A DNA stretch of 64,000 nucleotides from DATLLJ01 sp965229885. Its GTDB lineage: Bacteria > Acidobacteriota > Vicinamibacteria > Vicinamibacterales > CAVVIG01. Below the pieces are notes generated by a model. The model was not told where the DNA came from, did not search any database, and worked only from the letters and a program-made list of their open reading frames with translations. The translations under genes were made by a program, and so were the position numbers. Each line of letters begins with the position of its first letter. Position 1 is the first letter of the stretch. Of the stretch, positions 8,212 to 20,390 are shown one piece after another. Where the stretch lies: positions 248,001-312,000 of the forward strand of contig CBDDJX010000001.1 in NCBI GenBank assembly GCA_965229885.1, in the 5' to 3' direction.

Positions 8212-9240
8212 TTAGCCGATGTAGCGGACGGTGCGCGCGCCTGGGACGACGAGTCCAATCCGTACGGCGTGCGACTCGCCGGCTCCCGCCACGCTGCTGA
8301 GGACGCGGTCGGCGGCCCGCGGCTTGCAGGCCACGACGAGGCCCACACCCATGTTGAACGTCCGGTACATCTCGTCGCGACTGACACCGCCGCGGTCCTC
8401 GATGAACTGAAAGAGGGACGGCACGGCCCACGCGTGCAGGTCGATTTCCGCCGCGCATCCTGGCGGAAGTATCCGCGGAACATTTTCCGTGATTCCGCCG
8501 CCGGTGATGTGGGCCAACCCCTTCACATGCCCGCGCTCCAGAAGCGAACGAACGATCGGTAGATAACAGCGGTGCGGCGCAAGCAGCGCAGCGCCTGCCG
8601 TCGTGCCGAGTTCCGCGACGACAGTATCGGGCTGCAGGCCCGCGACGTCGAAGAACACGCGCCGCGCGAGCGAGTAGCCGTTCGTATGCAGACCCGCCGA
8701 CGGCAAACCAATCAGGACGTCGCCAGGCACGATCGCCCGGCCGTCGACGATCTTGGTCCGGTCGACCACGCCGACGATGAACCCAGCGAGATCATATTCG
8801 CCGTCGGCATAGAAACCTGGCATCTCGGCAGTCTCGCCCCCAATCAATGCGCAACCGTTCTCGCGGCACGCGCGCGCGATCCCGCCAATAACCTGTTCAG
8901 CGATGTCGGGAGACAGCCGCCCCGTCGCGAGGTAGTCGAGAAAGAACAACGGCTCGGCGCCCTGGACGAGAATGTCGTTGATGCAGTGGTTGACGAGGTC
9001 CGCGCCGATGGTATCGTGGCGGCCGGTCATGAAGGCAACCTTGAGTTTCGTCCCGACGCCGTCGGCGCTCGAGACGAGGACGGGATCTTGAAACCGGTCG
9101 CGGTCGAGGCGGAAGAGGCCGCCGAACGATCCGATGTCGGACAGGACACCGGGCGTAAAGGTCGCCCGCGCCAGGGACTTGATGCGCCGGACCGTCTCGT
9201 TCCCGGCGTCGATGTCGACCCCGGACTGACGGTAGTCCAT
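8212..9240 (-). CDS. purM: Phosphoribosylformylglycinamidine cyclo-ligase (AIR synthetase)
   Basis: 342 residues from the ATG at 9240 (MDYRQSGVDIDAGNE). It closes the imidazole ring of FGAM to AIR using ATP. Signatures: VSSADGVGTKLKVAF, HCINDILVQGAEPLFFLDY, GGETAEMPGFY and the C-terminal HITGGGITENVPR. The start overlaps the stop of the HEAT-repeat gene as TGATG, which argues for translational coupling and against the longer frame starting at 9309. This is the last intact gene of the purine operon before the RAYT insertion. Confidence 0.97.
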   Translation of the reverse strand: MDYRQSGVDIDAGNETVRRIKSLARATFTPGVLSDIGSFGGLFRLDRDRFQDPVLVSSADGVGTKLKVAFMTGRHDTIGADLVNHCINDILVQGAEPLFFLDYLATGRLSPDIAEQVIGGIARACRENGCALIGGETAEMPGFYADGEYDLAGFIVGVVDRTKIVDGRAIVPGDVLIGLPSAGLHTNGYSLARRVFFDVAGLQPDTVVAELGTTAGAALLAPHRCYLPIVRSLLERGHVKGLAHITGGGITENVPRILPPGCAAEIDLHAWAVPSLFQFIEDRGGVSRDEMYRTFNMGVGLVVACKPRAADRVLSSVAGAGESHAVRIGLVVPGARTVRYIG

Positions 9241-10463
9241 CAAAAGTCCAGCTTCCCGATGAGCGTCTGCATCAACTGGCGTTTCGCTGATCCCTCCGGA
9301 GCATCCCAATAGGCGCGGCGTACGGCGGCGAAGAAGGTTTCCTTGTCCAGATCTTCCTCGAGCATGTCGAACCCTTCCGCCACAAGATCGATGGCGCGAC
9401 CGCGCTCAGCATGCGTGCCGAGCACTGACAGCATCAGCGGCGTGTTCCGCAAGGCGATCGTACCGAGCGCCAGCGACACGGGCGCACGAGTCGGATCGTG
9501 CGAAGGAATGCCGATCTCGAATAAGGCTTCGGCCGCTTCGTCGTGCCCGCCGGCAACGGCCAACGCGCCCAGGCCCGCCGCCGCGCCGCGGAGGAGTTCC
9601 TGGAATCCCAGGTTCGGGTTGCTGTTGGCGAACCTCAACGTCTCGATCAAATAGTTCTCGTGCGAACTGCAGTTCACGCCGAGAAGGCAAATCGCCGCGG
9701 CGATGGTCGGCTGTGTCTGGCGCGGCGCAGCTCTCTGCAGAGCCGCGAGCGTCTCGAGCGCGCGCTTGTCACCGATCTTCCCCAGGGCCAGCGCCGCATC
9801 GTCCTGCAGAGGACCGTCGAGCTTCGCCACCGCGACGAGCGCGTCGTACGCGTAGAGGGCATTGTAATCACCCAGCGCTTCGATGACGGCGCTTCGAAAG
9901 TAATCTTCCCCACGCCCCACTTCCCTGAGCAACGTCTGCCGGATTCGTGGATCGTCGGAAATCGCGCCGTGGGCCACGACGGCGCGAACGAGGGACGGGC
10001 GGACGAACTCGCCCTGCTCCTGGTCGAGCGCCGTCAGGAGTTCGGGGATGAAAGCGCGATCGGGGTGGTGTTCAATAAAGCTGTAAGCGACGGTGCGGAG
10101 GCGATCGTTGGGGCTGGTGCGCGACTCGCGCATCGCATCATTCGTGCGCGGATCGTTGAAGCCGGTGAGGATGACAAGCGCGCGATAGCGGACGTAGCCG
10201 TCCGCATGCTCGGCGACGGTCTGCAGCAGGGCCGCCACTGCCTGCGGCGCCATGGTTCGGCGGATCGTACGTGCCGCGCCGGTACGGACGGCGTGCTCGA
10301 AGTCGCCGAGCTTATCGATGGCCGCTTTCAGTTGGTCGGCGGCGACCTCTTGGGGGGCGTTTGGCTCCTGTGCTGAGACAAACGCGCCACCGTGGAGGAC
10401 ACTGAGGACGCAGAAGATCAAGCCGGTTGGGCACCTCCGTGTCCTCCGTGGCGGAGAGTTCAT
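9240..10463 (-). CDS. Exported HEAT-repeat protein embedded in the purine operon
   Basis: 407 residues. A signal peptide is predicted: positively charged N-terminus, hydrophobic stretch LIFCVLSVL, then likely cleavage around VSAQE. The rest is a run of HEAT-like alpha-hairpins (VRTGAARTIRRTMAPQAVAALL, DDAALALGKIGDKRALETL, LGTIALRNTPL). No catalytic motif is visible. The ATG overlaps the purF stop (TAATG) and the stop overlaps the purM start (TGATG), so it is translated as part of the operon although the product should leave the cytoplasm. The start codon region and signal peptide are encoded by an imperfect hairpin repeat (10385-10454). A cytoplasmic role, with the hydrophobic stretch read as an anchor, cannot be excluded. 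The function is unknown. Confidence 0.85.
   Translation of the reverse strand: MNSPPRRTRRCPTGLIFCVLSVLHGGAFVSAQEPNAPQEVAADQLKAAIDKLGDFEHAVRTGAARTIRRTMAPQAVAALLQTVAEHADGYVRYRALVILTGFNDPRTNDAMRESRTSPNDRLRTVAYSFIEHHPDRAFIPELLTALDQEQGEFVRPSLVRAVVAHGAISDDPRIRQTLLREVGRGEDYFRSAVIEALGDYNALYAYDALVAVAKLDGPLQDDAALALGKIGDKRALETLAALQRAAPRQTQPTIAAAICLLGVNCSSHENYLIETLRFANSNPNLGFQELLRGAAAGLGALAVAGGHDEAAEALFEIGIPSHDPTRAPVSLALGTIALRNTPLMLSVLGTHAERGRAIDLVAEGFDMLEEDLDKETFFAAVRRAYWDAPEGSAKRQLMQTLIGKLDF
10385..10454. repeat. Imperfect inverted repeat (CCTCCGTGTCCTCCGTGG family)
   Basis: Arms at 10385-10408 (CGCCACCGTGGAGGACACTG) and 10433-10454 (ACCTCCGTGTCCTCCGTGG) pair across a loop of about 24 nt. A related hairpin lies at 20315-20390. 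The repeat is wholly inside the start of the HEAT gene. Confidence 0.65.
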
Positions 10464-11901
10464 TATTTGTTGGCGACTGGCTCTTTCTCCACGATCGGCT
10501 CCTTGTCGAGTTTCAGTGCGAGCTGCAGGTAGGTCGCCTGATCCTGTGGGAACGGCACCGGATAGACGCCGGTGTAGCACGAACTGCAGTAAGAGCCGCG
10601 CTGACTGCCAACGGCGGTCATCAACCCTTCGAGGCTCAGATAGCCGACACTGTCGGCACCGAGGTGCTTGGCGATCTCCTCGAGCGTGTGCGTCGCCGCA
10701 ATGAGTTCCAGGCGGCGGGGCGTATCGACACCGTAGTAGCAGGGAGAGATCGTCGGCGGACAACTGACCCGAACGTGCACTTCCTTGGCGCCGGCGGCGC
10801 GCACCATTTTCACGATCTTGCGGCTGGTCGTGCCGCGCACGATCGAGTCGTCCACGAGCACGACGCGCCGGCCATCCAGAATGCTGCGGACCGGGTTGAG
10901 CTTCACCTTCACATTGAAGTGGCGGATCGATGACTGCGGCTGAATGAACATGCGGCCGACGTAGTGATTCCGGATGAGACCCATCCGCAACGGAATGCCC
11001 GAGTCTTCTGCATAGCCCATCGCTGCGCACACGCCCGAGTCGGGAATAGGCACGATAACGTCGGCGTCGACCGGCTGCTCTTTGGCGAGGATGCGACCCA
11101 GGTTTGTGCGGATCTCGTTCACGCTCAGGCCGAAGACGTAGCTGTCCGGCCGCGCGAAGTACACGTGCTCGAACACGCAGTGCGCAAGCGACGCGGACGG
11201 AAACGGCTTGATCGACCGCACGCCCTCCGCGCTGACCACGAGCACTTCTCCCGGCTCGATGTCTCTGACATACGTCGCGCCAATCAGATCCATGGCGCAC
11301 GTTTCTGACGCGAGCACGGTGGCGTTGTCCAGACGTCCAAGCGCAAGGGGTCTGAACCCGTGAGGATCGCGGACGGCAATCATGCGGTCGCGGGTCATCA
11401 GCGCCAGTGAAAACGCGCCCTGGATCTGCGACACCGACTCGACGATGGCGTCCACCGGATTGGGCGCTTTCGATCGCGCATAGAGGTGGAGAATCACTTC
11501 GGTGTCACTACTCGACTGGAAAATCGAACCCTGGCTTACCAGCTCGGTTCGGAGCTCGCCGGCATTGACCAGATTCCCGTTGTGGCAAACAGCGATCTGG
11601 CCGTGCGCGCACTCGATCAGGATCGGCTGCGCATTGGAGAGTTTGCTCTCGCCAGCGGTGGAATAGCGGACGTGACCGATCGCCATCGAACCGGGAAGAT
11701 GCGACAGTACTTCGCCGTTGAAAACGTCGGCCACGTAGCCCATGGCCTTCGAGACGCGCACCTGCCGGCCGTCGGACGCGGCAATGCCGGCACTTTCCTG
11801 CCCGCGGTGCTGGAGGGCGTACAGTCCGAGGTGGGTCATGTTGGCCGCTTCGGGATGGCCGAAGATGGCGAATACACCGCACTCGTCTTTAAATTTGTCC
11901 A

Positions 11902-11902
<1 letters not shown>
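10463..11902 (-). CDS. purF: Amidophosphoribosyltransferase
   Basis: 479 residues. It catalyses the committed step of purine synthesis, PRPP plus glutamine to phosphoribosylamine. A short propeptide (MDKFKDE) precedes the nucleophilic Cys8 in CGVF. The Ntn glutaminase domain (LQHRGQESAGI, HVRYSTAG, CHNGNLVN) is followed by a PRTase domain with the PRPP loop VVLVDDSIVRGTTS. Late cysteines (CPPTISPCYYG, YCSSCYTGVY) fit the Fe-S-containing Bacillus-type enzyme. The ATG overlaps the purL stop (TAATG). Confidence 0.97.
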
Positions 11903-14154
<2,252 letters not shown>

Positions 14155-14159
14155 GTCAA

Positions 14160-14873
14160 TTACGCCCGGGCGACCAGCGCCCCCGACTTGATCGATTGCA
14201 CGACCGACTCGAAGATCATCAGGCCGTCCGAGCTGCCGAGGATCGACTCGCACGCCCGTTCGGGATGCGGCATCACGCCAACGACGTTCCGAGCCTCGTT
14301 GCAGAGGCCGGCAATGGCCGCCGCCGACCCGTTCGGATTGGCGGCGTCGGCGACCTCACCGGCCGCATTGGTGTACCGGAAGATCACCTGGCGGCTCTGT
14401 TCGAGACGTGCGATGACGTCAGGTTCGGCGAAGTAGTTGCCTTCACCGTGAGCGATCGGCAGCCGGAGCACCTGGCTCTTCCGGCACGCCGACGTGAATG
14501 GAGTGTCGGTCTGTTCCACCCGGAGATGCACGTACTCGCAGAGGAACTTCAGCCCCCGGTTCCGCAACATCGCTCCTGGCAGCAGCCCCGCTTCGAGCAG
14601 GACCTGAAATCCGTTGCAGATGCCGAGTACAGGGCCGCCGCGTCCCGCAAACGCTTCCACCTCGCGCATGATCGGTGAGAAGCGCGCCATCGCGCCGGTT
14701 CGAAGGTAGTCGCCATGGGCGAACCCGCCGGGCAGGACGACCACGTCGGCACCCTTCAGGTCGGTATCCTTGTGCCAGACGTATTCGGCCTGCTCGCCAA
14801 GGACGTCCCTGGCCGCGTGATACGCATCCGCGTCGCAGTTGCTGCCGGGAAAGACGATCACTGAAAATCGCAT
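14160..14873 (-). CDS. purQ: Phosphoribosylformylglycinamidine synthase, glutaminase subunit
   Basis: 237 residues, class I glutamine amidotransferase fold. The nucleophile is the Cys of GICNGFQVLLEAGLLPGA, and the catalytic His/Glu pair is in VGVMPHPERA. The N-terminus FSVIVFPGSNCDADAYHA and VVLPGGFAHGDYLR are typical of PurQ. It supplies ammonia to PurL. It lies 22 bp after purS and 5 bp before purL in the same operon. Confidence 0.97.
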   Translation of the reverse strand: MRFSVIVFPGSNCDADAYHAARDVLGEQAEYVWHKDTDLKGADVVVLPGGFAHGDYLRTGAMARFSPIMREVEAFAGRGGPVLGICNGFQVLLEAGLLPGAMLRNRGLKFLCEYVHLRVEQTDTPFTSACRKSQVLRLPIAHGEGNYFAEPDVIARLEQSRQVIFRYTNAAGEVADAANPNGSAAAIAGLCNEARNVVGVMPHPERACESILGSSDGLMIFESVVQSIKSGALVARA

Positions 14874-14895
14874 TCATGACTCCTCGGCCTCGGCT

Positions 14896-15135
14896 TCAGT
14901 CGACTTCAATCCGATAGCTCTCAATCACCGGGTTGGCCAGCAACTTGTCGGCGACCTCCGCGGCGAGCGCCCGGGCCGTCGCTGCTTCGGTTGTCGAGAG
15001 ATCGAGCTCGAAGTACTTCCCCTGCCGCACGTCGGCGACGCCGTTGTAGCCGAGCGAATGCAAGGCGTCGGCGATGGTCCTGCCCTGCGGATCGAACACC
15101 GATGGTTTGAGCGTGACGAAGACGCGCGCGCGCAT
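14896..15135 (-). CDS. purS: Phosphoribosylformylglycinamidine synthase, PurS subunit
   Basis: 79 residues, the usual size. The pattern RVFVTLKPSVFDPQGRTIAD, GYNGVADVRQGKYFEL and the C-terminal NPVIESYRIEV are diagnostic. PurS bridges PurL and PurQ in three-subunit FGAM synthases, which agrees with the short PurL here. It is 5 bp downstream of purB. Confidence 0.96.
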   Translation of the reverse strand: MRARVFVTLKPSVFDPQGRTIADALHSLGYNGVADVRQGKYFELDLSTTEAATARALAAEVADKLLANPVIESYRIEVD

Positions 15136-15140
15136 GCCGT

Positions 15141-16451
15141 TTACACCCTCGCGTGGACTGCGTGAAAGACACGTTGAAAAATATGGTCGACGTGCTTGAG
15201 CTGCTTGTCAAGATCGAACGCGCGCTCGATCTCGTCGAGCGACAGCACGCGCGTGATGTCCGGATCGGCGAGCAACAAGACCTTGAAATCCCGCTGCTCG
15301 GCGAACGACGCCGTCGCGTTTCGCTGGACCCACTCGTAGGCCTGCTCTCGGGTGACGCCTTTCCTGGCCAATTCCAGCAGCACAGTTCCCGAGAAGACCA
15401 CCCCCCGCGAGCGGTTCAGATTCTCGCGCATCCGCTCGGGGTACACGAGCATGCCACGAACGATCCTGGTAAAGCGCCGCAACATGTGATCGAGCGCAAT
15501 GAAACTGTCTGGCAGAATCACGCGCTCGACCGACGAGTGGGAAATGTCGCGTTCGTGCCACAGCGCGATGTTCTCGAAGGCCGCCTGGCAATTCGCGCGA
15601 ACGACGCGCGCCAGTCCGACGATCTGCTCGCAGCCGATCGGGTTGCGTTTGTGCGGCATCGCCGACGAGCCTTTCTGGCCTCTGGCGAACGGTTCCTCGA
15701 CCTCGCCAATCTCCGTCTTCTGCAGCCCCCGAATCCCCAGCGCGAATTTCTCGAGCGACGCCGCCGCAATCGCCAGCGCGGCCATGAGTTCCGCGTGCCG
15801 ATCGCGCTGGATCACCTGCGAGGCCACCGGATCCGCTTCGAGCCCGAGTCGTCGGCAGACATCGGCTTCGATCTCAGGCGGCAGGTGCGCAAACGTGCCG
15901 ACCGCACCGGAAATCATGCCAACGCTCACGGTTGCCCGCGCACGGCGCACGCGCTCGACGTCGCGACCGAGGTCCGCGTACCAGAGCGCGAGCTTCAGGC
16001 CGAATGTCATCGGCTCGGCGTGGACCCCGTGGGTCCGGCCGATCATGGGGGTCGCACGATGCTCGATCGCCCGGTCGTGCACGGCCTCGGCAAGCGCCGC
16101 GAGATCGCTCAGAATCACGTCGCACGCCTCGCGCATCTGCAGCGCCTGCGCCGTGTCGATGACATCCGACGAGGTCATGCCGAAGTGAAGCCAGCGCGCA
16201 GAGGGCCCGACCTTCTCGGCCACGGCGGTGGTGAAGGCGATCACGTCGTGCTGTGTGGTCTGCTCGATCTTTTCGATGCGCGCGATGTCGAAGGCGCCGC
16301 GCTCGCGGATGTCGCGTGCCGCGTCGGCCGGAATGAGGCCGGCGGCGGCCATCGCCTCGGCGGCAGCGGTCTCGACAAGCAGCCAGGTCTCGTACCGGCG
16401 CTGGTCGCTCCAGATCCGCCCCATGTCGGCGTGGGTATAACGAGGAATCAT
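15141..16451 (-). CDS. purB: Adenylosuccinate lyase
   Basis: 436 residues, fumarase/aspartase superfamily. It releases fumarate from SAICAR and from adenylosuccinate. Evidence: IPRYTHADMGRIWSDQRRY at the N-terminus, the catalytic-His region TQHDVIAFTTAVAEKVG, LHFGMTSSDVIDTAQALQ, IGRTHGVHAEPMTFGLKLA, and the mobile signature loop GSSAMPHKRNPIGCEQ. The ATG abuts the TAG of the M16 peptidase gene without a gap. Confidence 0.97.
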   Translation of the reverse strand: MIPRYTHADMGRIWSDQRRYETWLLVETAAAEAMAAAGLIPADAARDIRERGAFDIARIEKIEQTTQHDVIAFTTAVAEKVGPSARWLHFGMTSSDVIDTAQALQMREACDVILSDLAALAEAVHDRAIEHRATPMIGRTHGVHAEPMTFGLKLALWYADLGRDVERVRRARATVSVGMISGAVGTFAHLPPEIEADVCRRLGLEADPVASQVIQRDRHAELMAALAIAAASLEKFALGIRGLQKTEIGEVEEPFARGQKGSSAMPHKRNPIGCEQIVGLARVVRANCQAAFENIALWHERDISHSSVERVILPDSFIALDHMLRRFTRIVRGMLVYPERMRENLNRSRGVVFSGTVLLELARKGVTREQAYEWVQRNATASFAEQRDFKVLLLADPDITRVLSLDEIERAFDLDKQLKHVDHIFQRVFHAVHARV

Positions 16452-17777
16452 CTAGTCGAGATCGAGCCGCTCGCGCGGAACCTGCAGGCCATTCACGTGG
16501 CCAAGGACGGTCGCCGACAGCGAGCCGTTTCGGAACAGATCGGCGGCCACACGCTGCACATCAGCGGTGGTCACACGCTCGATTCCCTGCAGTGTTTCGT
16601 CCAGACCGAACTGGCGATCGAAGTAGATCTCCTGTCGGGCCAGGTGCGACATGCGGCTCGCCGTGTTCTCGAGGCTCAGCATGAGGCTGCCCTTCAAGTG
16701 ATCTTTTGCGCGCTGCAGCTCGGCGACCGGCACCGGCGTCTGTTTCACGCCACGCAATTCTTCGACGACAAGGTCGAGCACTTGGCCCACGGCGTCGTTC
16801 GCGCACCCGGCGTAGACGGTGAAGGATCCGGCGTCGCGGTACGCGCTCAGTCCGCTGAACACCGCGTAGGCGAGGCCGCGCCTTTCACGCACATTCTGAA
16901 AGAGACGCGAACTCATCGACCCGCCAAGGAGCGTGTTCAGCAGATAGCTGGAATAGCGGTCGTCGTGGTTCTGAGCGTAACTGCTCACACCGACGCACAG
17001 GTGGCTCTGCAGGAGCTCCTTATTGCGAATGAGCACCTTAGACACAACTTGAGGCGCGTGCTCATCCAAGACCGAGCCGTTGGCCGCGAGCGATCCGAAC
17101 TTCTCTTCAACAAGCTCGCGGACCCGCTCGTGTTCCACGTTGCCGACGGCCGACACAATCAGATTGCGGGCCGTGTACGCCTGGCGGAAGTAGTCGCGCA
17201 GCAGGTCCGCACTGAACGACTCGATTGTCTCGAGAGTGCCGAGGATGGGACGTCCAAGCGGATGGTCTTCCCAGAAACCCTGCATGAAGAGCTCGTGGAC
17301 GAGGTCGTCGGGCGTGTCCTCGACCATCTTGATTTCTTCGACGACGACCTTCTTTTCGCGTTCGATGTCTTCAACGCTGAACGCCGGATTCCGGACGATG
17401 TCCGTGAGGATGTCCATGGCGAGCGGCAGGTGCTCGTCGAGGACTTTGATGTAGTAGCCCGCGTACTCTTTCGCGGTGAACGCATCAAGCTGGCCGCCAA
17501 TTGAATCGATCGCCTGGGCAATATCTTCCGCCGACCGCGTAGTGGTGCCCTTGAACAGCATGTGCTCGACGAAATGCGCGACGCCGCTCTCGTCGGCGCT
17601 TTCGTGCCGCGAGCCGCGCGTCAGCCAGACCCCGATGCTGACCGACCGCACCTGCGTCATGCGTTCGGTGACAATGCGAAGCCCGTTATCCAGAACGTCT
17701 CGAACGATCGGCGAATTCGACAAGGTGACGCTCGCAGCAGGAACCGAGTTCAACCGGCAGCCGAGAATATGCCGCAA
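16452..17777 (-). CDS. M16-family zinc metallopeptidase (processing-peptidase-like)
   Basis: 441 residues. The inverted zinc motif HFVEH is at residues 68-72, with the distal glutamate in the EREKKVVVEEI segment (about 148). GGSMSSRLFQNVRERRGLAY is the second-domain signature. Such enzymes (MPP/PqqL/YmxG-like) degrade or process peptides. The proposed start is TTG; the first 20 residues are poorly conserved in character, and another TTG at the LSNSPIVRD position is possible. It is the promoter-proximal gene of the purine operon, with a -10-like TATAGT about 35 nt upstream. The reason for its linkage to purine genes is unknown. Confidence 0.9.
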   Translation of the reverse strand: MRHILGCRLNSVPAASVTLSNSPIVRDVLDNGLRIVTERMTQVRSVSIGVWLTRGSRHESADESGVAHFVEHMLFKGTTTRSAEDIAQAIDSIGGQLDAFTAKEYAGYYIKVLDEHLPLAMDILTDIVRNPAFSVEDIEREKKVVVEEIKMVEDTPDDLVHELFMQGFWEDHPLGRPILGTLETIESFSADLLRDYFRQAYTARNLIVSAVGNVEHERVRELVEEKFGSLAANGSVLDEHAPQVVSKVLIRNKELLQSHLCVGVSSYAQNHDDRYSSYLLNTLLGGSMSSRLFQNVRERRGLAYAVFSGLSAYRDAGSFTVYAGCANDAVGQVLDLVVEELRGVKQTPVPVAELQRAKDHLKGSLMLSLENTASRMSHLARQEIYFDRQFGLDETLQGIERVTTADVQRVAADLFRNGSLSATVLGHVNGLQVPRERLDLD

Positions 17778-17812
17778 AGCATTGAAACAGAAGGAATTAT
17801 CGGCCAGCGCAC

Positions 17813-17841
17813 ACTATAACACGTGGCCGTCCTCTGGGCAA
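17813..17841 (-). promoter_or_regulatory. Candidate promoter of the M16-pur operon
   Basis: On the minus strand, TTGCCC (17841-17836) and TATAGT (17818-17813) are separated by 17 bp. Transcription would begin near 17806, leaving a leader of about 30 nt before the M16 start. The -10 matches well and the -35 moderately. Confidence 0.4.
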
Positions 17842-17860
17842 GCACCCCTGGAAGACGGGG

Positions 17861-17919
17861 AAAAGGGGACGGGAGTCGTTTTCATCGCGATCAGCCGAAA
17901 ACGACTCCCGTCCCCTTTT
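17861..17919. repeat. REP stem-loop with perfect 23-bp arms
   Basis: AAAAGGGGACGGGAGTCGTT begins the left arm (17861-17883). The right arm (17897-17919) is its exact complement, and the loop is 13 nt. The core GACGGGAGTC is the same as in the REP copies flanking the RAYT gene about 10 kb away. It lies in the divergent gap between the M16 operon and rlmN. The A-run and T-run flanks make it resemble a bidirectional terminator, but its position upstream of both genes favours a REP/BIME origin. Confidence 0.8.
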
Positions 17920-17969
17920 TGGCAGTAAGATTGAGAATCAGGCAAGTGGTTAGAAGCGTGGGAGATAGC

Positions 17970-19019
<1,050 letters not shown>

Positions 19020-19034
<15 letters not shown>

Positions 19035-20309
19035 CTCGCCGTCATGATGTGACACGAGCCGGACGTTCACCCATTCGTTGCGGGTGCGGCCTGGCGGAAT
19101 CTTCAGCTTCAGATAATTCCCCGTCACGACAAGCGATCCGTCCTCGAGGGTGAGGCCGCGATGCACACTCCCGACTTGTGAAGCGCGAAACGCCGCGGCC
19201 AGCCGCTGGCCGATTTCGCGAATGGCACGCGCGCGTTCGCGAACGATGGCTCCAGACACCTTGTCGCGGCGAGTCGATGCGAGCGTCCCCGCCCGGTCGG
19301 AGTAGGGAAAGACATGCACCTGCGTCAGCGGTGACGATTCAAGATACGACGACAATTCCACGAAGTCATCGTCGGTTTCACCAGGGAAGCCGACAATGAT
19401 GTCGGATCCGATGGAGGCGTGAGGGATGCGCGAGCGGATGACGTCCACGAGCGCGCAGTAGTACTCAATCGCGTAAGGTCTCTGCATCGCCGCCAGTATC
19501 CGGTTGCTCGCATGCTGGAGCGGCAAGTGAAGGTGCGGCGCAAAGCATCCGGCGCTCGCCACAAGGTCAACGATTTCCGGCGTGCAGTCCATCGGCTCGA
19601 GCGAGCTGATTCGAAACAGGACGCCCGCACGTGATTCCTCGGCAAGGCGCTTCAGGAGGTCCGCTAGCGATGAACGCGGCAGCAGATCGCGGCCGTAGGA
19701 TCCCAAGTGGACGCCGGTCAAGGCGATCTCCTTGAAGCCCGCCGCCGTCACACGCTCGGCTTCCGCCAGTACGCGTGCGATAGGCACGCTTCTCGGCCGA
19801 CCGCGCGTGGTCGGGATGATGCAGCACGAACACTCCTCGCCGCACCCGGTCTGGACGCATAGTGTAAACGCCGTCCGGCCGGCGATCCCGGGCTCGAGCG
19901 CCGTGCCGCAGCTGCCGTCTCCGTCGCCAAAGCGATTGGCTGTTGTAAGGTCCGGCTGAAGAGGGTCCAGCTGAAGCCGGACACCACGTACGATGGACAT
20001 CAGTTCTGGTTTGTCGTCGTTTGGAACGACGCGCATCACGCCAGGCAGACCGAGAACCTCGTCGGGCCGACGCGTGGCGTAGCAGCCAGTGACGATGATT
20101 TGTGCGGCCGGATTGATTCGCGCGATGCGCCGGACCGTCTGCCGCGCCGCCTGGTCGGCGCTCGCCGTGACCGAACACGTATTGACGACGACGATGTCGG
20201 CTGTTTCGGCCTCGGCGGCGATGGCGCCATGCGCTCGAAAGCCTTCCTCGACGTTCAGCGAGTCCGCCTGGTTGACGCGACAGCCGAAGGTGACGACGGC
20301 GTATTTCAC
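19020..20309 (-). CDS. mtaB: tRNA t6A37 methylthiotransferase
   Basis: 429 residues, radical SAM methylthiotransferase making ms2t6A at position 37 of ANN-decoding tRNAs. The N-terminal UPF0004 domain has its three cluster cysteines in TFGCRVNQADS, VVNTCSVTASAD and IVTGCYATRRP. The radical SAM triad is CGEECSCC in VQTGCGEECSCCIIPTTRG. SDIIVGFPGETDDDF is typical, and a C-terminal TRAM-like region ends the protein (VTGNYLKLKIP). The MtaB subfamily is inferred from length and motif wording. Confidence 0.9.
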
Positions 20310-20314
20310 GAACT

Positions 20315-20390
20315 CTCCACCACAGAGGACATGGAGGCCGCGGAGGCAAAAACAGCCTTACCCTCCGTGTCCACCGCGTCCACCGTGGTT
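20315..20390. repeat. Imperfect inverted repeat between mtaB and purD
   Basis: Arms at 20315-20347 (CTCCACCACAGAGGACATGG) and 20361-20390 (CCCTCCGTGTCCACCGCGTC) are imperfectly complementary and related to the hairpin at 10385-10454. The right arm encodes the glycine-rich PurD tail. Confidence 0.55.

Noticed and set aside
10463..11300. N-terminal extension of the HEAT frame through purF
   Set aside because: The extension is the shadow of purF. The ATG at 10463 gives a signal peptide and a TAATG overlap.
15153..17504. Plus-strand open frame of 783 codons opposite purB and the M16 peptidase
   Set aside because: It is the antisense shadow of two genes with clear catalytic motifs; its translation is Arg/His-rich with no domain signal. 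High GC content commonly creates such frames.
17861..17919. Rho-independent terminator
   Set aside because: Although it has a strong stem and T-run, it lies upstream of both divergent genes and shares its core with RAYT-linked REPs.
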